Origin: JBFXCK01 sp050182275
GTDB taxonomy: Bacteria; Pseudomonadota; Alphaproteobacteria; SHNJ01
NCBI GenBank assembly: GCA_050182275.1
Contig: JBFXCK010000002.1
Span: 62,001 to 126,000, forward strand
DNA: 64,000 nt
Reading direction: 5' to 3'
Positions 49,501-56,765 of the stretch are shown piece by piece (position 1 is the first letter of the stretch; every line of letters begins with the position of its first letter). The translations under genes were made by a program, and so were the position numbers. The notes under the pieces were generated by a model that was not told the origin of the DNA, did no database searches, and saw only the letters and a program-made list of their open reading frames with translations.

Positions 49501-49977
49501 ATCGCGAAAAAAGAGCGCCGCTCGCAAAAGGGCAATAAATACGCCTTCGTTCAGTTTTCCGATTTAACCGGCGTGTTTGAAGTGACGGTGTTTTCCGAAA
49601 TTTTGAACTCGGCGCGCGATTTGCTGGAATCATCCGAGGCGCTGTTGGTTTCGGCCGAAGTGCAGCTGCAAGGGGAAACGGTGCGCCTAACCGCGCAATC
49701 GATCCAGCGTTTGGAGCCCCTTGCCGCCAAGGCGCAAGGCGATGTGGTGATTCGCGTCAGCGATCAAGCGGCGATCGAAGCTTTGCAAAAAATCCTGGCC
49801 AAGGCGCCGAATGTGCCTCTAAATAAGGGCCGTTTCCAGCCAGCGCTTGTGACTTTATTGGTGCAAACCTCAACGCATGAGGTTGAAATCAACCTTCCTA
49901 AATCCCCGCCCAATTTATTGCAGCTAAAGCATGATCTGGCCGCGGTGCCAGGGGCGGTGCTGGTGGAGGAGAATTAA
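46546..49977 (+). CDS. dnaE: DNA polymerase III alpha subunit
   Basis: The 1143-aa replicative polymerase. It has an N-terminal PHP domain (FIHLRVHSAYSLSEGALKIE, residues 5-24), the polymerase palm with GPGRGSGAGSVAAWAL and PDFDIDFCQDRRDEVI (catalytic Asp pair), YRPGPMDNIP, FDLVDKFAGYGFNKSHAAAYAL, a C-terminal OB-fold (GVVIAKKERRSQKGNKYAFV) and the tau-binding tail. It starts 28 bp after lolD. It overlaps the end of the convergent bdhA gene by 4 bp. Confidence 0.97.
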   Translation: MAAADFIHLRVHSAYSLSEGALKIEEIAGLAQTLRMPAVAITDTNNLFGALEFAEYCSKSGIQPIIGVQLNVRQDGQQTRQGLPVLHPLILLAQNKEGYQNLLRLVSAAHLETAPPADPHVSLAQVQKHAAGLLCLTGGMAGLLAQLLANNQKDQAEIFLKQLSGIYPGRLYIELQRFNLPHERKVEDELIELANIHHVPLVATNEAFFSGPEMFEAHDALICIAEGKAVADPDRRKLTPNHYFKNAAEMRELFKDLPEAIDNTLVIAKRCAFMPVGSKPLLPAFPTPKGRDQPEELRLSAKAGLEERFQQNKIIDKTEQERYRTRLDYEIDMIIRTGFAGYFLIVADFIKWAKAQNIPVGPGRGSGAGSVAAWALTITDLDPLRWGLLFERFLNPDRVSMPDFDIDFCQDRRDEVIRYVQTRYGRDRVAQIITFGKLQARAVLRDVGRVIGLGYNEVDRICKLIPNNPAQPTTLEQAIDGEPLLQQARKDNPEIARLMNIGLKLEGLYRHASTHAAGVVIGDRPLEELVPLYRDPKSDIPATQFSMKYVEKAGLVKFDFLGLKTLTVLQKAVNLLAEQGIHIDLITLPLDDKKTYDMLSHGDASGVFQLESSGMRDTLRKLKPDRFEDIIAVVALYRPGPMDNIPAYIARKHGQEKADYLHPSIEPILKETYGVMIYQEQVMQIAQVLSGYSLGQADLLRRAMGKKIASEMAAQRQSFVDGAFKQHKVPAQKAGEIFDLVDKFAGYGFNKSHAAAYALIAYQTAYLKANYPVAFMAAIMTLDAGNTDKLGGFKQELQRLDVQLLPPDINKSFPHFAPEGNAIRYALAAIKGVGDQAMQALVAERQANGPFKNIENFVSRLDGKVLNKRQLEALIGAGAFDSLEPNRALLAGNIEKLVKSAAKIEAGPSLFGGDDGARFKLDPAPAWSAMEKLQHEFDALGFYLSAHPLDAFRSALKKLKAVTALDFLEYGASKNGLTINMAGVVIAKKERRSQKGNKYAFVQFSDLTGVFEVTVFSEILNSARDLLESSEALLVSAEVQLQGETVRLTAQSIQRLEPLAAKAQGDVVIRVSDQAAIEALQKILAKAPNVPLNKGRFQPALVTLLVQTSTHEVEINLPKSPPNLLQLKHDLAAVPGAVLVEEN

Positions 49978-50723
49978 CGCGCCGTCCAGCCGCCATCAAT
50001 CGAAAGCGCGGCGCCCGTAATATTCGCCGCCTGATCGCCGCATAGAAAAACGGCGAGGGCTGCGACTTCATCAACTCCAATAAATTTTTTGGTGGGCTGC
50101 GCCGCTAAAATAACATCGCGCACGACTTCTTCCTCGCTCATGCCGCGGGCTTTGGCGGTGGGGGAGATTTGATTTTCAACCAAGGGCGTTTTCACATAGC
50201 CTGGGCAAATGGCATTGATGGTGATGCCCATTTCTGCCACTTCTAATGCTGCTGATTTTGTCATGCCAACCAAACCATGTTTCGCCGCCACATAGGCCGA
50301 TTTGAAAGGCGAGGCCACTAGCCCATGGGCCGAGGCGATATTAATAATTCGCCCCCATTTATTCTTTTTCATATGGGGCAGGGCCAGGCGGGTAGTATGA
50401 AAAGCGGCGCTTAGATTAATCGCAATAATTTCATTCCATTTTTCAAGGGGAAATTCATCAATCGCCGATACATGTTGAATGCCGGCATTATTCACTAAAA
50501 TATCCACCTTATATTGGCGCATCATATCGGCGATTTCATCGGGCTTGGTCATATCGGCCGGGTGATAATCGGCCTTTAATTTTTTGCGCAAATTCTCAAT
50601 TTCGGCCTTATCGCCAAAGCCATTGAGAATGATTTTGGCGTCTTCGGCTGCCATTGCCTCGGCAATGCCAAGGCCAATGCCGCTGGTCGAGCCGGTAATA
50701 AGGGCGGTTTTATTGGTGAGCAT
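49974..50723 (-). CDS. bdhA: D-beta-hydroxybutyrate dehydrogenase
   Basis: A classical SDR of about 249 aa that interconverts 3-hydroxybutyrate and acetoacetate with NAD, in PHB breakdown. ALITGSTSGIGLGIAEAMAA (residues 5-24), LVNNAGIQHVS, IINIASAHGLVAS, SAYVAAKHGLVG (YxxxK) and NAICPGYVKTPLV are hallmark motifs. The start is set at 50723 (MLTNKTALITG), with 50732 as the alternative. A longer frame to 50885 only reads through a palindromic repeat (giving the well-known spurious MDSRFRGND peptide). Convergent with dnaE. Confidence 0.93.
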   Translation of the reverse strand: MLTNKTALITGSTSGIGLGIAEAMAAEDAKIILNGFGDKAEIENLRKKLKADYHPADMTKPDEIADMMRQYKVDILVNNAGIQHVSAIDEFPLEKWNEIIAINLSAAFHTTRLALPHMKKNKWGRIINIASAHGLVASPFKSAYVAAKHGLVGMTKSAALEVAEMGITINAICPGYVKTPLVENQISPTAKARGMSEEEVVRDVILAAQPTKKFIGVDEVAALAVFLCGDQAANITGAALSIDGGWTAR

Positions 50724-50739
50724 GGACGGCATCTTACTC

Positions 50740-50818
50740 TTATCGTCATTCCCGCGAAAGCGGGAATCCATTGTGCCGTTTGATAGATGGACCCCCGTTT
50801 TCACGGGGGTGACGATAA
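50740..50818. repeat. Composite palindromic repeat upstream of bdhA
   Basis: Two hairpins, ATTCCCGCGAAAGCGGGAAT (50748-50767) and ACCCCCGTTTTCACGGGGGT (50791-50810), bracketed by an outer inverted repeat TTATCGTCA/TGACGATAA. This is of the widespread 'CGTCATTCCCGCGAAAGCGG' family of intergenic palindromes seen in many proteobacteria. It lies between the divergent bdhA and rpsB promoters. Confidence 0.85.
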
Positions 50819-50842
50819 AAAATAAGCCAAAACTCAAACCCC

Positions 50843-50870
50843 TTGCAATTTCTTTAGATTTTGCTATAAA
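50843..50870 (+). promoter_or_regulatory. Promoter of rpsB-tsf
   Basis: TTGCAA at 50843-50848, 16-bp spacer, TATAAA at 50865-50870, about 120 bp upstream of the rpsB ATG, leaving room for the structured leader. Confidence 0.65.
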
Positions 50871-50924
50871 ACCCCCACTTCTCACGCGGGAGCTGCGTGG
50901 CTTATTTCAATCAATAGGCTAACG

Positions 50925-50976
50925 CATCCGGTGCCTGATGGTCAGGTGCTTTGCCCCGCGGCGGATTAACCGGATG
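50925..50976 (+). promoter_or_regulatory. Structured leader of rpsB
   Basis: CATCCGGT (50925-50932) pairs perfectly with ACCGGATG (50969-50976), enclosing a hairpin GCCTGA-TGG-TCAGGT (50933-50947) and a GC-rich single strand. The closing stem ends 12 nt before the rpsB start, next to the AAAGGAA ribosome binding site. The layout suggests ribosomal-protein S2 feedback control like that of other rpsB leaders; this is inferred from structure only. Confidence 0.55.
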
Positions 50977-50988
50977 AAAGGAACTATA

Positions 50989-51777
50989 ATGTCGCAACAA
51001 CCTGCGTTTACGATGCGTCAGCTTTTAGAGGCTGGCGTTCACTTTGGCCACAACACGCGCCGCTGGAACCCGAAAATGGCCAGCTATATTTTCGGCGAGC
51101 GTAATAAGATTCATATTCTTAATCTCGAAAAAACCGTGCCGATGCTGAATCAAGCCTTGAAGGCGATTTACAGCACTGCCGCCAGCGGTGGCCGTGTTTT
51201 GTTTGTCGGCACCAAGCGCCAGGCGGCGGAACCAATTGCTGAAACCGCAAAACGCTGTGGCCAGTTTTACGTTAACAGCCGTTGGCTGGGCGGGATGCTG
51301 ACCAATTGGAAAACCATTTCCAATTCCATCCGCCGCTTGAAAAGCCTGGATGAGCAAATCAACAACCCCGAAAGCGGCTTAACGAAAAAAGAACTTTTGA
51401 ACATGACGCGCGAGCGCGAAAAGCTGGAAAAGGCCTTGGGCGGTATCCGCGAAATGGGCGGCCTGCCCGACATTTTATTCGTGATCGATACGAATAAGGA
51501 GCAAATCGCCATCGCCGAAGCCAAGCGCTTGGGTATTCCGATTGTGGCCGTGGTTGATTCCAACTGCGATCCGGAAGGCATTACCTATCCGATCCCCGGC
51601 AATGATGACGCCATGCGCGCCATCAATTTGTATTGCGAATTGGTTGGTCAAACCGTTCTGGCCGGCCTGCAAGCCGAAATGCAAAAAAGCGGCGTTGATT
51701 TAGGTGAAGCCGCCGAGCCCGCGATGGAGGCAAGCTTGGCTGCCGCCAATGACGGCCGCGAAGAAGCGAGCGCTTAA
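50989..51777 (+). CDS. rpsB: 30S ribosomal protein S2
   Basis: A 262-aa small-subunit protein. The start is ATG 50989 (MSQQPAFTMRQLLEAG) preceded by AAAGGAA; an earlier ATG lies in the leader structure. TMRQLLEAGVHFGHNTRRWN, NSRWLGGMLTNWKTI and PDILFVIDTNKEQIAIAEAK are the S2 signatures. A Glu/Ala-rich tail ends it. tsf follows after a 106-bp spacer containing a repeat pair. Confidence 0.98.
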   Translation: MSQQPAFTMRQLLEAGVHFGHNTRRWNPKMASYIFGERNKIHILNLEKTVPMLNQALKAIYSTAASGGRVLFVGTKRQAAEPIAETAKRCGQFYVNSRWLGGMLTNWKTISNSIRRLKSLDEQINNPESGLTKKELLNMTREREKLEKALGGIREMGGLPDILFVIDTNKEQIAIAEAKRLGIPIVAVVDSNCDPEGITYPIPGNDDAMRAINLYCELVGQTVLAGLQAEMQKSGVDLGEAAEPAMEASLAAANDGREEASA

Positions 51778-51789
51778 TATAATCCCCAA

Positions 51790-51861
51790 GCTCATGGTTC
51801 GACTAGCTCACCATGAGCTTCGAGTTTAGCTTTAGCTCATCCTGAGCTTGTCGAAGGATGA
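51790..51861. repeat. Pair of palindromic intergenic repeats (rpsB-tsf spacer)
   Basis: 51790-51818 has arms GCTCATGGT/ACCATGAGC with centre TCGACTAGCTC. 51835-51861 has arms TCATCCT/AGGATGA with centre GAGCTTGTCGA. These are the same two arm types, in opposite orientations, as in the groES-groEL spacer. Confidence 0.85.
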
Positions 51862-51883
51862 TCTAATAAGAAAGGAATTTCCT

Positions 51884-52756
51884 ATGACACAAATTACAGC
51901 AGCGATGGTGAATAAACTTCGCGAAATGACCGGCGCCGGTATGATGGAATGCAAGGCCGCTCTTGTTGAGGCCAATGGCGATTTTGAAGCCGCCGCCGAT
52001 ATTTTGCGCAAAAAATCGGGCGCTGCCGCTTCGAAAAAAGCGGGCCGTAAAACCGCCGAAGGGTTGGTCGCCATTGCAATTGAAGGCAATAAGGGCGCCA
52101 TGGCGCAAATCAATTGCGAAACCGATTTCGTCGCCCGCAATGAAAAATTCCAAGCTTACGCCGCCAAGGTTGCGAAAATGGCCTTAAGCGATTCGCCGGA
52201 AAAAGTGAAATCGGCTGCGGCATCTGAATTGGAGCAGCTAATCGCCACCATCGGCGAAAATATGAGCTTAAGCCGTGTTGGCGGTTTAAGCGTAAAGCAA
52301 GGCGCTATTGTTTCTTATGTTCATAACGCTGTTAATTCAACGATGGGTAAAATCGGCGTATTGGTGGCTTTGGAATCAACCGCGCCTGCTGCGAAGCTTG
52401 AAACCGTTGGCAAGCAATTGGCCATGCATATCGCCGCCGCGCGTCCCGATGCGGTGAATATAGCCGATGCCGATCCGAAGAAGGTGGAAAAAGAACGCAA
52501 TTTTTTCACCGATCAGGCCAAGGAATCGGGCAAGCCCGCCGATATTATCGCTAAGATGGTCGAGGGGCGCATCCGTAAGTATTACGAAGAAGTCATCCTG
52601 ATGGAGCAGCTTTTTGTTGTTGATGGCGAAAGCAAGATCGCCAAGGTGGTCGAGGCCGCCGCCAAGGATGCGGGCGCCCCCATTAAAGTCGCGGGTTTCT
52701 TGCGCTTTGCCTTGGGCGAGGACAATGATTCCAGCCTGGATGCGCAAGCCGCCTAG
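51884..52756 (+). CDS. tsf: Translation elongation factor Ts
   Basis: A 290-aa guanine-nucleotide exchange factor for EF-Tu. The start is ATG 51884 (MTQITAAMVNKLREMT), preceded by AAAGGAA; an earlier in-frame ATG reads out of the palindromic repeat. TGAGMMECKAAL (~residues 15-26) and the MEQLFVVDGESKIAKVVEAA region are typical. Normal length. Confidence 0.97.
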   Translation: MTQITAAMVNKLREMTGAGMMECKAALVEANGDFEAAADILRKKSGAAASKKAGRKTAEGLVAIAIEGNKGAMAQINCETDFVARNEKFQAYAAKVAKMALSDSPEKVKSAAASELEQLIATIGENMSLSRVGGLSVKQGAIVSYVHNAVNSTMGKIGVLVALESTAPAAKLETVGKQLAMHIAAARPDAVNIADADPKKVEKERNFFTDQAKESGKPADIIAKMVEGRIRKYYEEVILMEQLFVVDGESKIAKVVEAAAKDAGAPIKVAGFLRFALGEDNDSSLDAQAA

Positions 52757-52806
52757 ATTTTTAAGCGGATTTAGGCTAAAACAGCTTCACTATCAGGAGT
52801 TGACCC

Positions 52807-53583
52807 ATGCCGTCTTCAAAAGTCGTTGCCTATAAGAAAGAATCCATGTCCGCCAAATCCGCTTCCCCTTACGCCCGCGTTTTATTAAAGCTTTCCGGCG
52901 AGGTTTTGATGGGGAAGGGCGAATATGGCTTGAATCCCGAAACCGTGCAGCGCATCGCCAGCGAGATAAGCGAAGTCGCCAAGCTGGGCATTCAAGTATG
53001 TTTGGTGGTAGGCGGCGGGAATATTTTCCGCGGCGTTTCGGGGGCGGCGATGGGTATGGAACGCGCCTCGGCCGATTTTATGGGCATGTTGGCGACCGTC
53101 ATTAATGCGCTGGCTTTGCAAAATTCTTTGGAGCAAATGGGCACGCCGACGCGCGTGCAATCGGCCATTCATATGCCATCGGTGTGCGAGCCTTATATCC
53201 GCCGCCGCGCGATCCGCCATATGGAAAAGGGGCGGGTGGTGATTTTTGCGGCCGGCACCGGCAATCCCTTCTTTACCACCGATACGGCTGCCGCTTTGCG
53301 CGCCTCTGAAATCGGCGTCGATGTCATTATGAAAGGCACCAAGGTTGACGGGGTTTATTCCGCCGACCCTAAAAAAGACAAAAACGCCAGGCGGTATGAC
53401 CGTTTGAATTATTTGGAAGTGTTATCAAAGGATTTAAAGGTGATGGATGCTTCGGCTATTTCCCTGGCGCGCGAAAGCAAAATTCCCATTGCCGTATTTT
53501 CGGTTGAAACGCCGGGTGCTTTCGTTCAGGTGGCGCAAGGCAAAGGCACTTTCACTTTGGTAACGGATGAGGCGAAGTCATGA
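52807..53583 (+). CDS. pyrH: Uridylate kinase
   Basis: A 258-aa UMP kinase. RVLLKLSGEVLMG (~residues 24-36), VVGGGNIFRG (~64-73) and GTKVDGVYSADPKK (~170-183) are signatures. The start at 52807 has AGGAG 8 nt upstream; the Met at residue 14 (52846) is the alternative and would remove a short Lys-rich tail. It overlaps frr by ATGA. Confidence 0.96.
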   Translation: MPSSKVVAYKKESMSAKSASPYARVLLKLSGEVLMGKGEYGLNPETVQRIASEISEVAKLGIQVCLVVGGGNIFRGVSGAAMGMERASADFMGMLATVINALALQNSLEQMGTPTRVQSAIHMPSVCEPYIRRRAIRHMEKGRVVIFAAGTGNPFFTTDTAAALRASEIGVDVIMKGTKVDGVYSADPKKDKNARRYDRLNYLEVLSKDLKVMDASAISLARESKIPIAVFSVETPGAFVQVAQGKGTFTLVTDEAKS

Positions 53584-54125
53584 CAACAGCGACAATCAAT
53601 GAAGTCAAACAAAAGATGGATTCGGCGATCGAAGTATTCAAGAAAGAATTGGGCGGTTTGCGCACGGGACGCGCCAGCCCGTCGATGCTGGAACCGGTCA
53701 TGGTCGAAGCCTATGGCTCTGTAATGCCCATCACCCAGGTCGGCAACATCAACGTGCCCGAAGCGCGGCTTATTACCGTGCAGGTGTGGGATGCCGGTTT
53801 GGTTTCTGCCGTTGAAAAAGGCATCCGCGAGGCGAATCTGGGCTTAAATCCGCAAAGCGATGGCAATATCGTTCGTGTTCGCCTGCCCGATTTAAGCCAG
53901 GAACGCCGCGCCGAATTGACAAAGATCGCCGGCAAATATGCCGAAGCGGCGCGGGTGGCCGTGCGCAATGTCCGCCGCGATGGCATGGATATGCTGAAAA
54001 AAATCAAGCCGCCGGAAGATGAAGCCAAGCGCCTAGAAAAAGAAATTCAAACTTTGACCGACAATCATGTAAAAAAAATCGATGAAATGGTGCAGGCAAA
54101 AGAAAAAGAAATACTGCAAGTTTAA
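53580..54125 (+). CDS. frr: Ribosome recycling factor
   Basis: A 181-aa tRNA mimic that splits post-termination ribosomes with EF-G. GGLRTGRASPSMLEPVMVEAYG (~residues 25-46), the VWDAGLVSAVEKGIREANLG segment and VRNVRRDGMDMLKK are conserved. It overlaps pyrH by 4 bp, usual for this gene pair. Confidence 0.97.
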   Translation: MTTATINEVKQKMDSAIEVFKKELGGLRTGRASPSMLEPVMVEAYGSVMPITQVGNINVPEARLITVQVWDAGLVSAVEKGIREANLGLNPQSDGNIVRVRLPDLSQERRAELTKIAGKYAEAARVAVRNVRRDGMDMLKKIKPPEDEAKRLEKEIQTLTDNHVKKIDEMVQAKEKEILQV

Positions 54126-54135
54126 TCCGGCATGG

Positions 54136-54163
54136 CGCCATCCCCGCCAAAGCGGGTATGGCG
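54136..54163. repeat. Palindromic hairpin between frr and uppS
   Basis: Arms CGCCATCCCCGC and GCGGGTATGGCG (one mismatch) around a CAAA loop. It resembles the CCCGC-AAA-GCGGG hairpins near bdhA and lies immediately upstream of the uppS start. An ATG inside it gives a false longer uppS. Confidence 0.7.
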
Positions 54164-54179
54164 AAAAGAAAGAAAAGAA

Positions 54180-54896
54180 ATGCAACAACATAATGCTTCC
54201 CCTCAACACGTTGCGATTATTATGGACGGCAATGGCCGCTGGGCCCGCCGTCAAGGGCTGCCATCGGCCTTAGGCCATCAACGCGGGGCCGAGGCGGTGC
54301 GTCATGCGATTAAAGCCGCGATTACCGCAGGAGTGCCTTATTTAACTTTATTTGGTTTTTCTTCCGAAAATTGGTCGCGTCCCGCCGAGGAAGTCGAGGC
54401 GCTTTTAAGTTTGCTGCGCCGCTATTTGAAAAGCGAAACGGTGGAATTGCAAACGCAAGGCATTCAATTGAAAGTCATTGGCGAAAGGCACCGTTTCCCG
54501 GCCGACATTGTCGCGATGATCGAGCAGGCCGAACAATTAACGCGCGATAATTCCAAATTACATTTAACTTTGGCGCTGAATTATGGCGGCCGGGCCGAAA
54601 TCGCCGCGGCTTGCCGCCGCATCGCGCGCCTTGTGGCGGAAGGCGAATTGCGCGCCGCTGCTGTTAATGAAACCCATGTCGCGGCGCATTTGGATACGGC
54701 AGGCATGCCCGATCCCGATTTGATCATCCGCACTAGCGGGGAGCAGCGTTTATCGAACTTCCTATTATGGCAGGCGGCCTATGCCGAATTTGTGTTCCTC
54801 GATATTTTATGGCCGGAATTTAACGCCGAGCATTTTACACAAGCCCTAGAAGCCTTCCATGGGCGGGAGCGGCGCTATGGCGCTCGCGCTTCTTAA
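54180..54896 (+). CDS. uppS: Undecaprenyl diphosphate synthase (cis-prenyltransferase)
   Basis: A 238-aa enzyme that makes the C55 lipid carrier for peptidoglycan and O-antigen. HVAIIMDGNGRWARRQGLP (the Asp in MDGNGRWA binds Mg), LFGFSSENWSRP, LNYGGRAEI and LIIRTSGEQRLSNFLLWQ are signatures. The start is placed at 54180 (MQQHNASPQ) since the longer frame reads through the hairpin. Overlaps cdsA. Confidence 0.95.
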   Translation: MQQHNASPQHVAIIMDGNGRWARRQGLPSALGHQRGAEAVRHAIKAAITAGVPYLTLFGFSSENWSRPAEEVEALLSLLRRYLKSETVELQTQGIQLKVIGERHRFPADIVAMIEQAEQLTRDNSKLHLTLALNYGGRAEIAAACRRIARLVAEGELRAAAVNETHVAAHLDTAGMPDPDLIIRTSGEQRLSNFLLWQAAYAEFVFLDILWPEFNAEHFTQALEAFHGRERRYGARAS

Positions 54897-55566
54897 AGAA
54901 ATTACATCAAAAATTCCTTCTAACCCGTTGGTTTTAAGGGTTTTGTCGGCAATAATCTTAATTCCGCTTGCTTTGGCCACGCTTTATTTTGGCGGCATTG
55001 CTTGGATCGCGTTCTTATTGATTATCGCGTTTGCCATGTCCTATGAATGGGGCAAGCTGGCCAAGAAAAACCCGGTATGGCTTGGAATCGGTTTGCTATG
55101 GACGATTTTGCCGGTATTCAGCGCGCTTTATTTGCGCTTGCTGGTCGAGGATGGTTTTTTCCTCCTTATGTGGGTTTTGGCGGTGGTGTGGGCGACCGAT
55201 ACGGCGGCTTTTTTTGTGGGGCGTAAATTGCAAGGCCCAAAATTGGCGCCGCACATCAGCCCCAATAAAACCTGGTCGGGGGCGATTGGCGGTTTATTGA
55301 TTGCCACCATCGTCGGCGGCTATTTAGGCCATGAATGGGGCGGACGCTGGATAATTATATTGACGCTGGCGCTGTTATTTTCGATCCTGGGCCAGGCAGG
55401 CGATTTGGTGGAATCCGCCCTCAAGCGCCATTTTGGGGTAAAAGACACCGGACAATTAATTCCGGGCCATGGCGGCGCTTTGGATCGCACCGATAGTTTA
55501 ATATTCACCCTGCCTTTGGCGGCATGGCTGTGTTTATTGGCTGAAACCAGTTTTTTGAATTGGTAA
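54877..55566 (+). CDS. cdsA: Phosphatidate cytidylyltransferase
   Basis: An inner-membrane enzyme of about 229 aa that makes CDP-diacylglycerol. It has several hydrophobic helices and the family signature SALKRHFGVKDTGQLIPGHG, then GALDRTDS. The start at 54877 (MALALLKEIT) has GGGAG 8 nt upstream; a start at 54859 is possible. It overlaps uppS by 20 bp. Slightly short but complete. Confidence 0.95.
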   Translation: MALALLKEITSKIPSNPLVLRVLSAIILIPLALATLYFGGIAWIAFLLIIAFAMSYEWGKLAKKNPVWLGIGLLWTILPVFSALYLRLLVEDGFFLLMWVLAVVWATDTAAFFVGRKLQGPKLAPHISPNKTWSGAIGGLLIATIVGGYLGHEWGGRWIIILTLALLFSILGQAGDLVESALKRHFGVKDTGQLIPGHGGALDRTDSLIFTLPLAAWLCLLAETSFLNW

Positions 55567-55570
55567 AAAA

Positions 55571-56743
55571 ATGAAAAAACGCGTCAGTATTTTCGGGGTA
55601 ACCGGGTGCATCGGTCAAAAAACGGCGGAATTAATCGATGAAAATCTTGCCGCCTATGATGTTATCGCAATCAGCGCGCAAAAAAACGCCGCCGGTTTAA
55701 TTGATGCGGCCAAGCGTTTAAAGCCGCAATTCGCCGTGATTGGCGATGAAAATCTATATGCCCATGTCAAAACCGCGCTGAGCGCGTCAAGCACCAAGGT
55801 TTTAGCGGGTGAAACGGGTTTACTCGAGGCGGCAAAGCAACCAACCGATTGGCTGATGGCGGCGATCGTGGGTGTCGCCGGGCTTAAGCCAATGATTGCG
55901 GCCTTACCGCACACCAAGGCGATTGCGTTGGCGAATAAAGAAGCGCTGGTGGCGGGGGGGAATATTTTTCTACATGAAGCCGCCAAGCACGGCGTGCAGC
56001 TAATTCCAACCGATTCCGAGCATAGCGGGCTCTTTCAATTATTGCAGGGCGTTAAAAAACAGGCGGTGCGGAAATTAATTTTAACCGCTTCGGGCGGGCC
56101 GTTTCGCGACTCGACATTAAAAGAGATGGCGCAGGCAACGCCGGCTCAGGCGCTTCGCCACCCAACTTGGAAAATGGGCGATAAAATTTCAGTTGATTCA
56201 GCCACCATGATGAATAAAGGCCTGGAAGTTATCGAGGCGCATTATTTATTTGGCTTTGATCCGGCAAAGATCGAAGTGTTGCTGCATTATGAATCAATTA
56301 TTCACGCCATGCTGCAATTGGAAGATGGCACTGCCTTATCCCAAATGGCGGTAACCGATATGAAGGCGCCGATTGCCTATGCCTTGCATTGGCCGGAAAC
56401 TTATCATTATCCGGGGGGTGGCCTGGATTTCGCCAAGCTTGGCCGGTTCACCTTTGCCGCACCGGATGAGGAGCGTTTTCCTGCATTGCGCCTCAGCCGT
56501 AGCGCATTGGAAGCAGGGCCTGCTTCTATCATTGTGTTAAACGCCGCCAACGAAATCGCGGTGGAAAGATTTTTAAACGGTGAAATCGGCTTTTTAGACA
56601 TCGTCCGCTTGGTGGAGACAAGCCTTGGCCGTAAGCAGAATATTTCTCCACAGCGTCTGGAAGACGTTCAAGAAATTGATACAGAAGCCCGGATTTATGC
56701 TAAGGAATGGCAATTGCCGGTGCGTCTGGCAATGGCGATGTAA
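55571..56743 (+). CDS. dxr: 1-deoxy-D-xylulose-5-phosphate reductoisomerase
   Basis: A 390-aa enzyme of the MEP isoprenoid pathway (supplies UppS). VSIFGVTGCIGQKTAELI (NADPH binding), ALANKEALVAGG, IPTDSEHSGLFQLL (metal-binding Asp/Ser/Glu), TASGGPFRD and HPTWKMGDKISVDSATMMNK are hallmark motifs. It starts 4 bp after cdsA. Confidence 0.97.
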   Translation: MKKRVSIFGVTGCIGQKTAELIDENLAAYDVIAISAQKNAAGLIDAAKRLKPQFAVIGDENLYAHVKTALSASSTKVLAGETGLLEAAKQPTDWLMAAIVGVAGLKPMIAALPHTKAIALANKEALVAGGNIFLHEAAKHGVQLIPTDSEHSGLFQLLQGVKKQAVRKLILTASGGPFRDSTLKEMAQATPAQALRHPTWKMGDKISVDSATMMNKGLEVIEAHYLFGFDPAKIEVLLHYESIIHAMLQLEDGTALSQMAVTDMKAPIAYALHWPETYHYPGGGLDFAKLGRFTFAAPDEERFPALRLSRSALEAGPASIIVLNAANEIAVERFLNGEIGFLDIVRLVETSLGRKQNISPQRLEDVQEIDTEARIYAKEWQLPVRLAMAM

Positions 56744-56765
56744 CATTTTGTCTAGGGTTTAAAGA

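Noticed and set aside
49974..50885. Long 303-aa version of the 3-hydroxybutyrate dehydrogenase
   Set aside because: Its first ~54 residues come from a palindromic intergenic repeat (the common MDSRFRGND peptide); homology starts at MLTNKTALITG.
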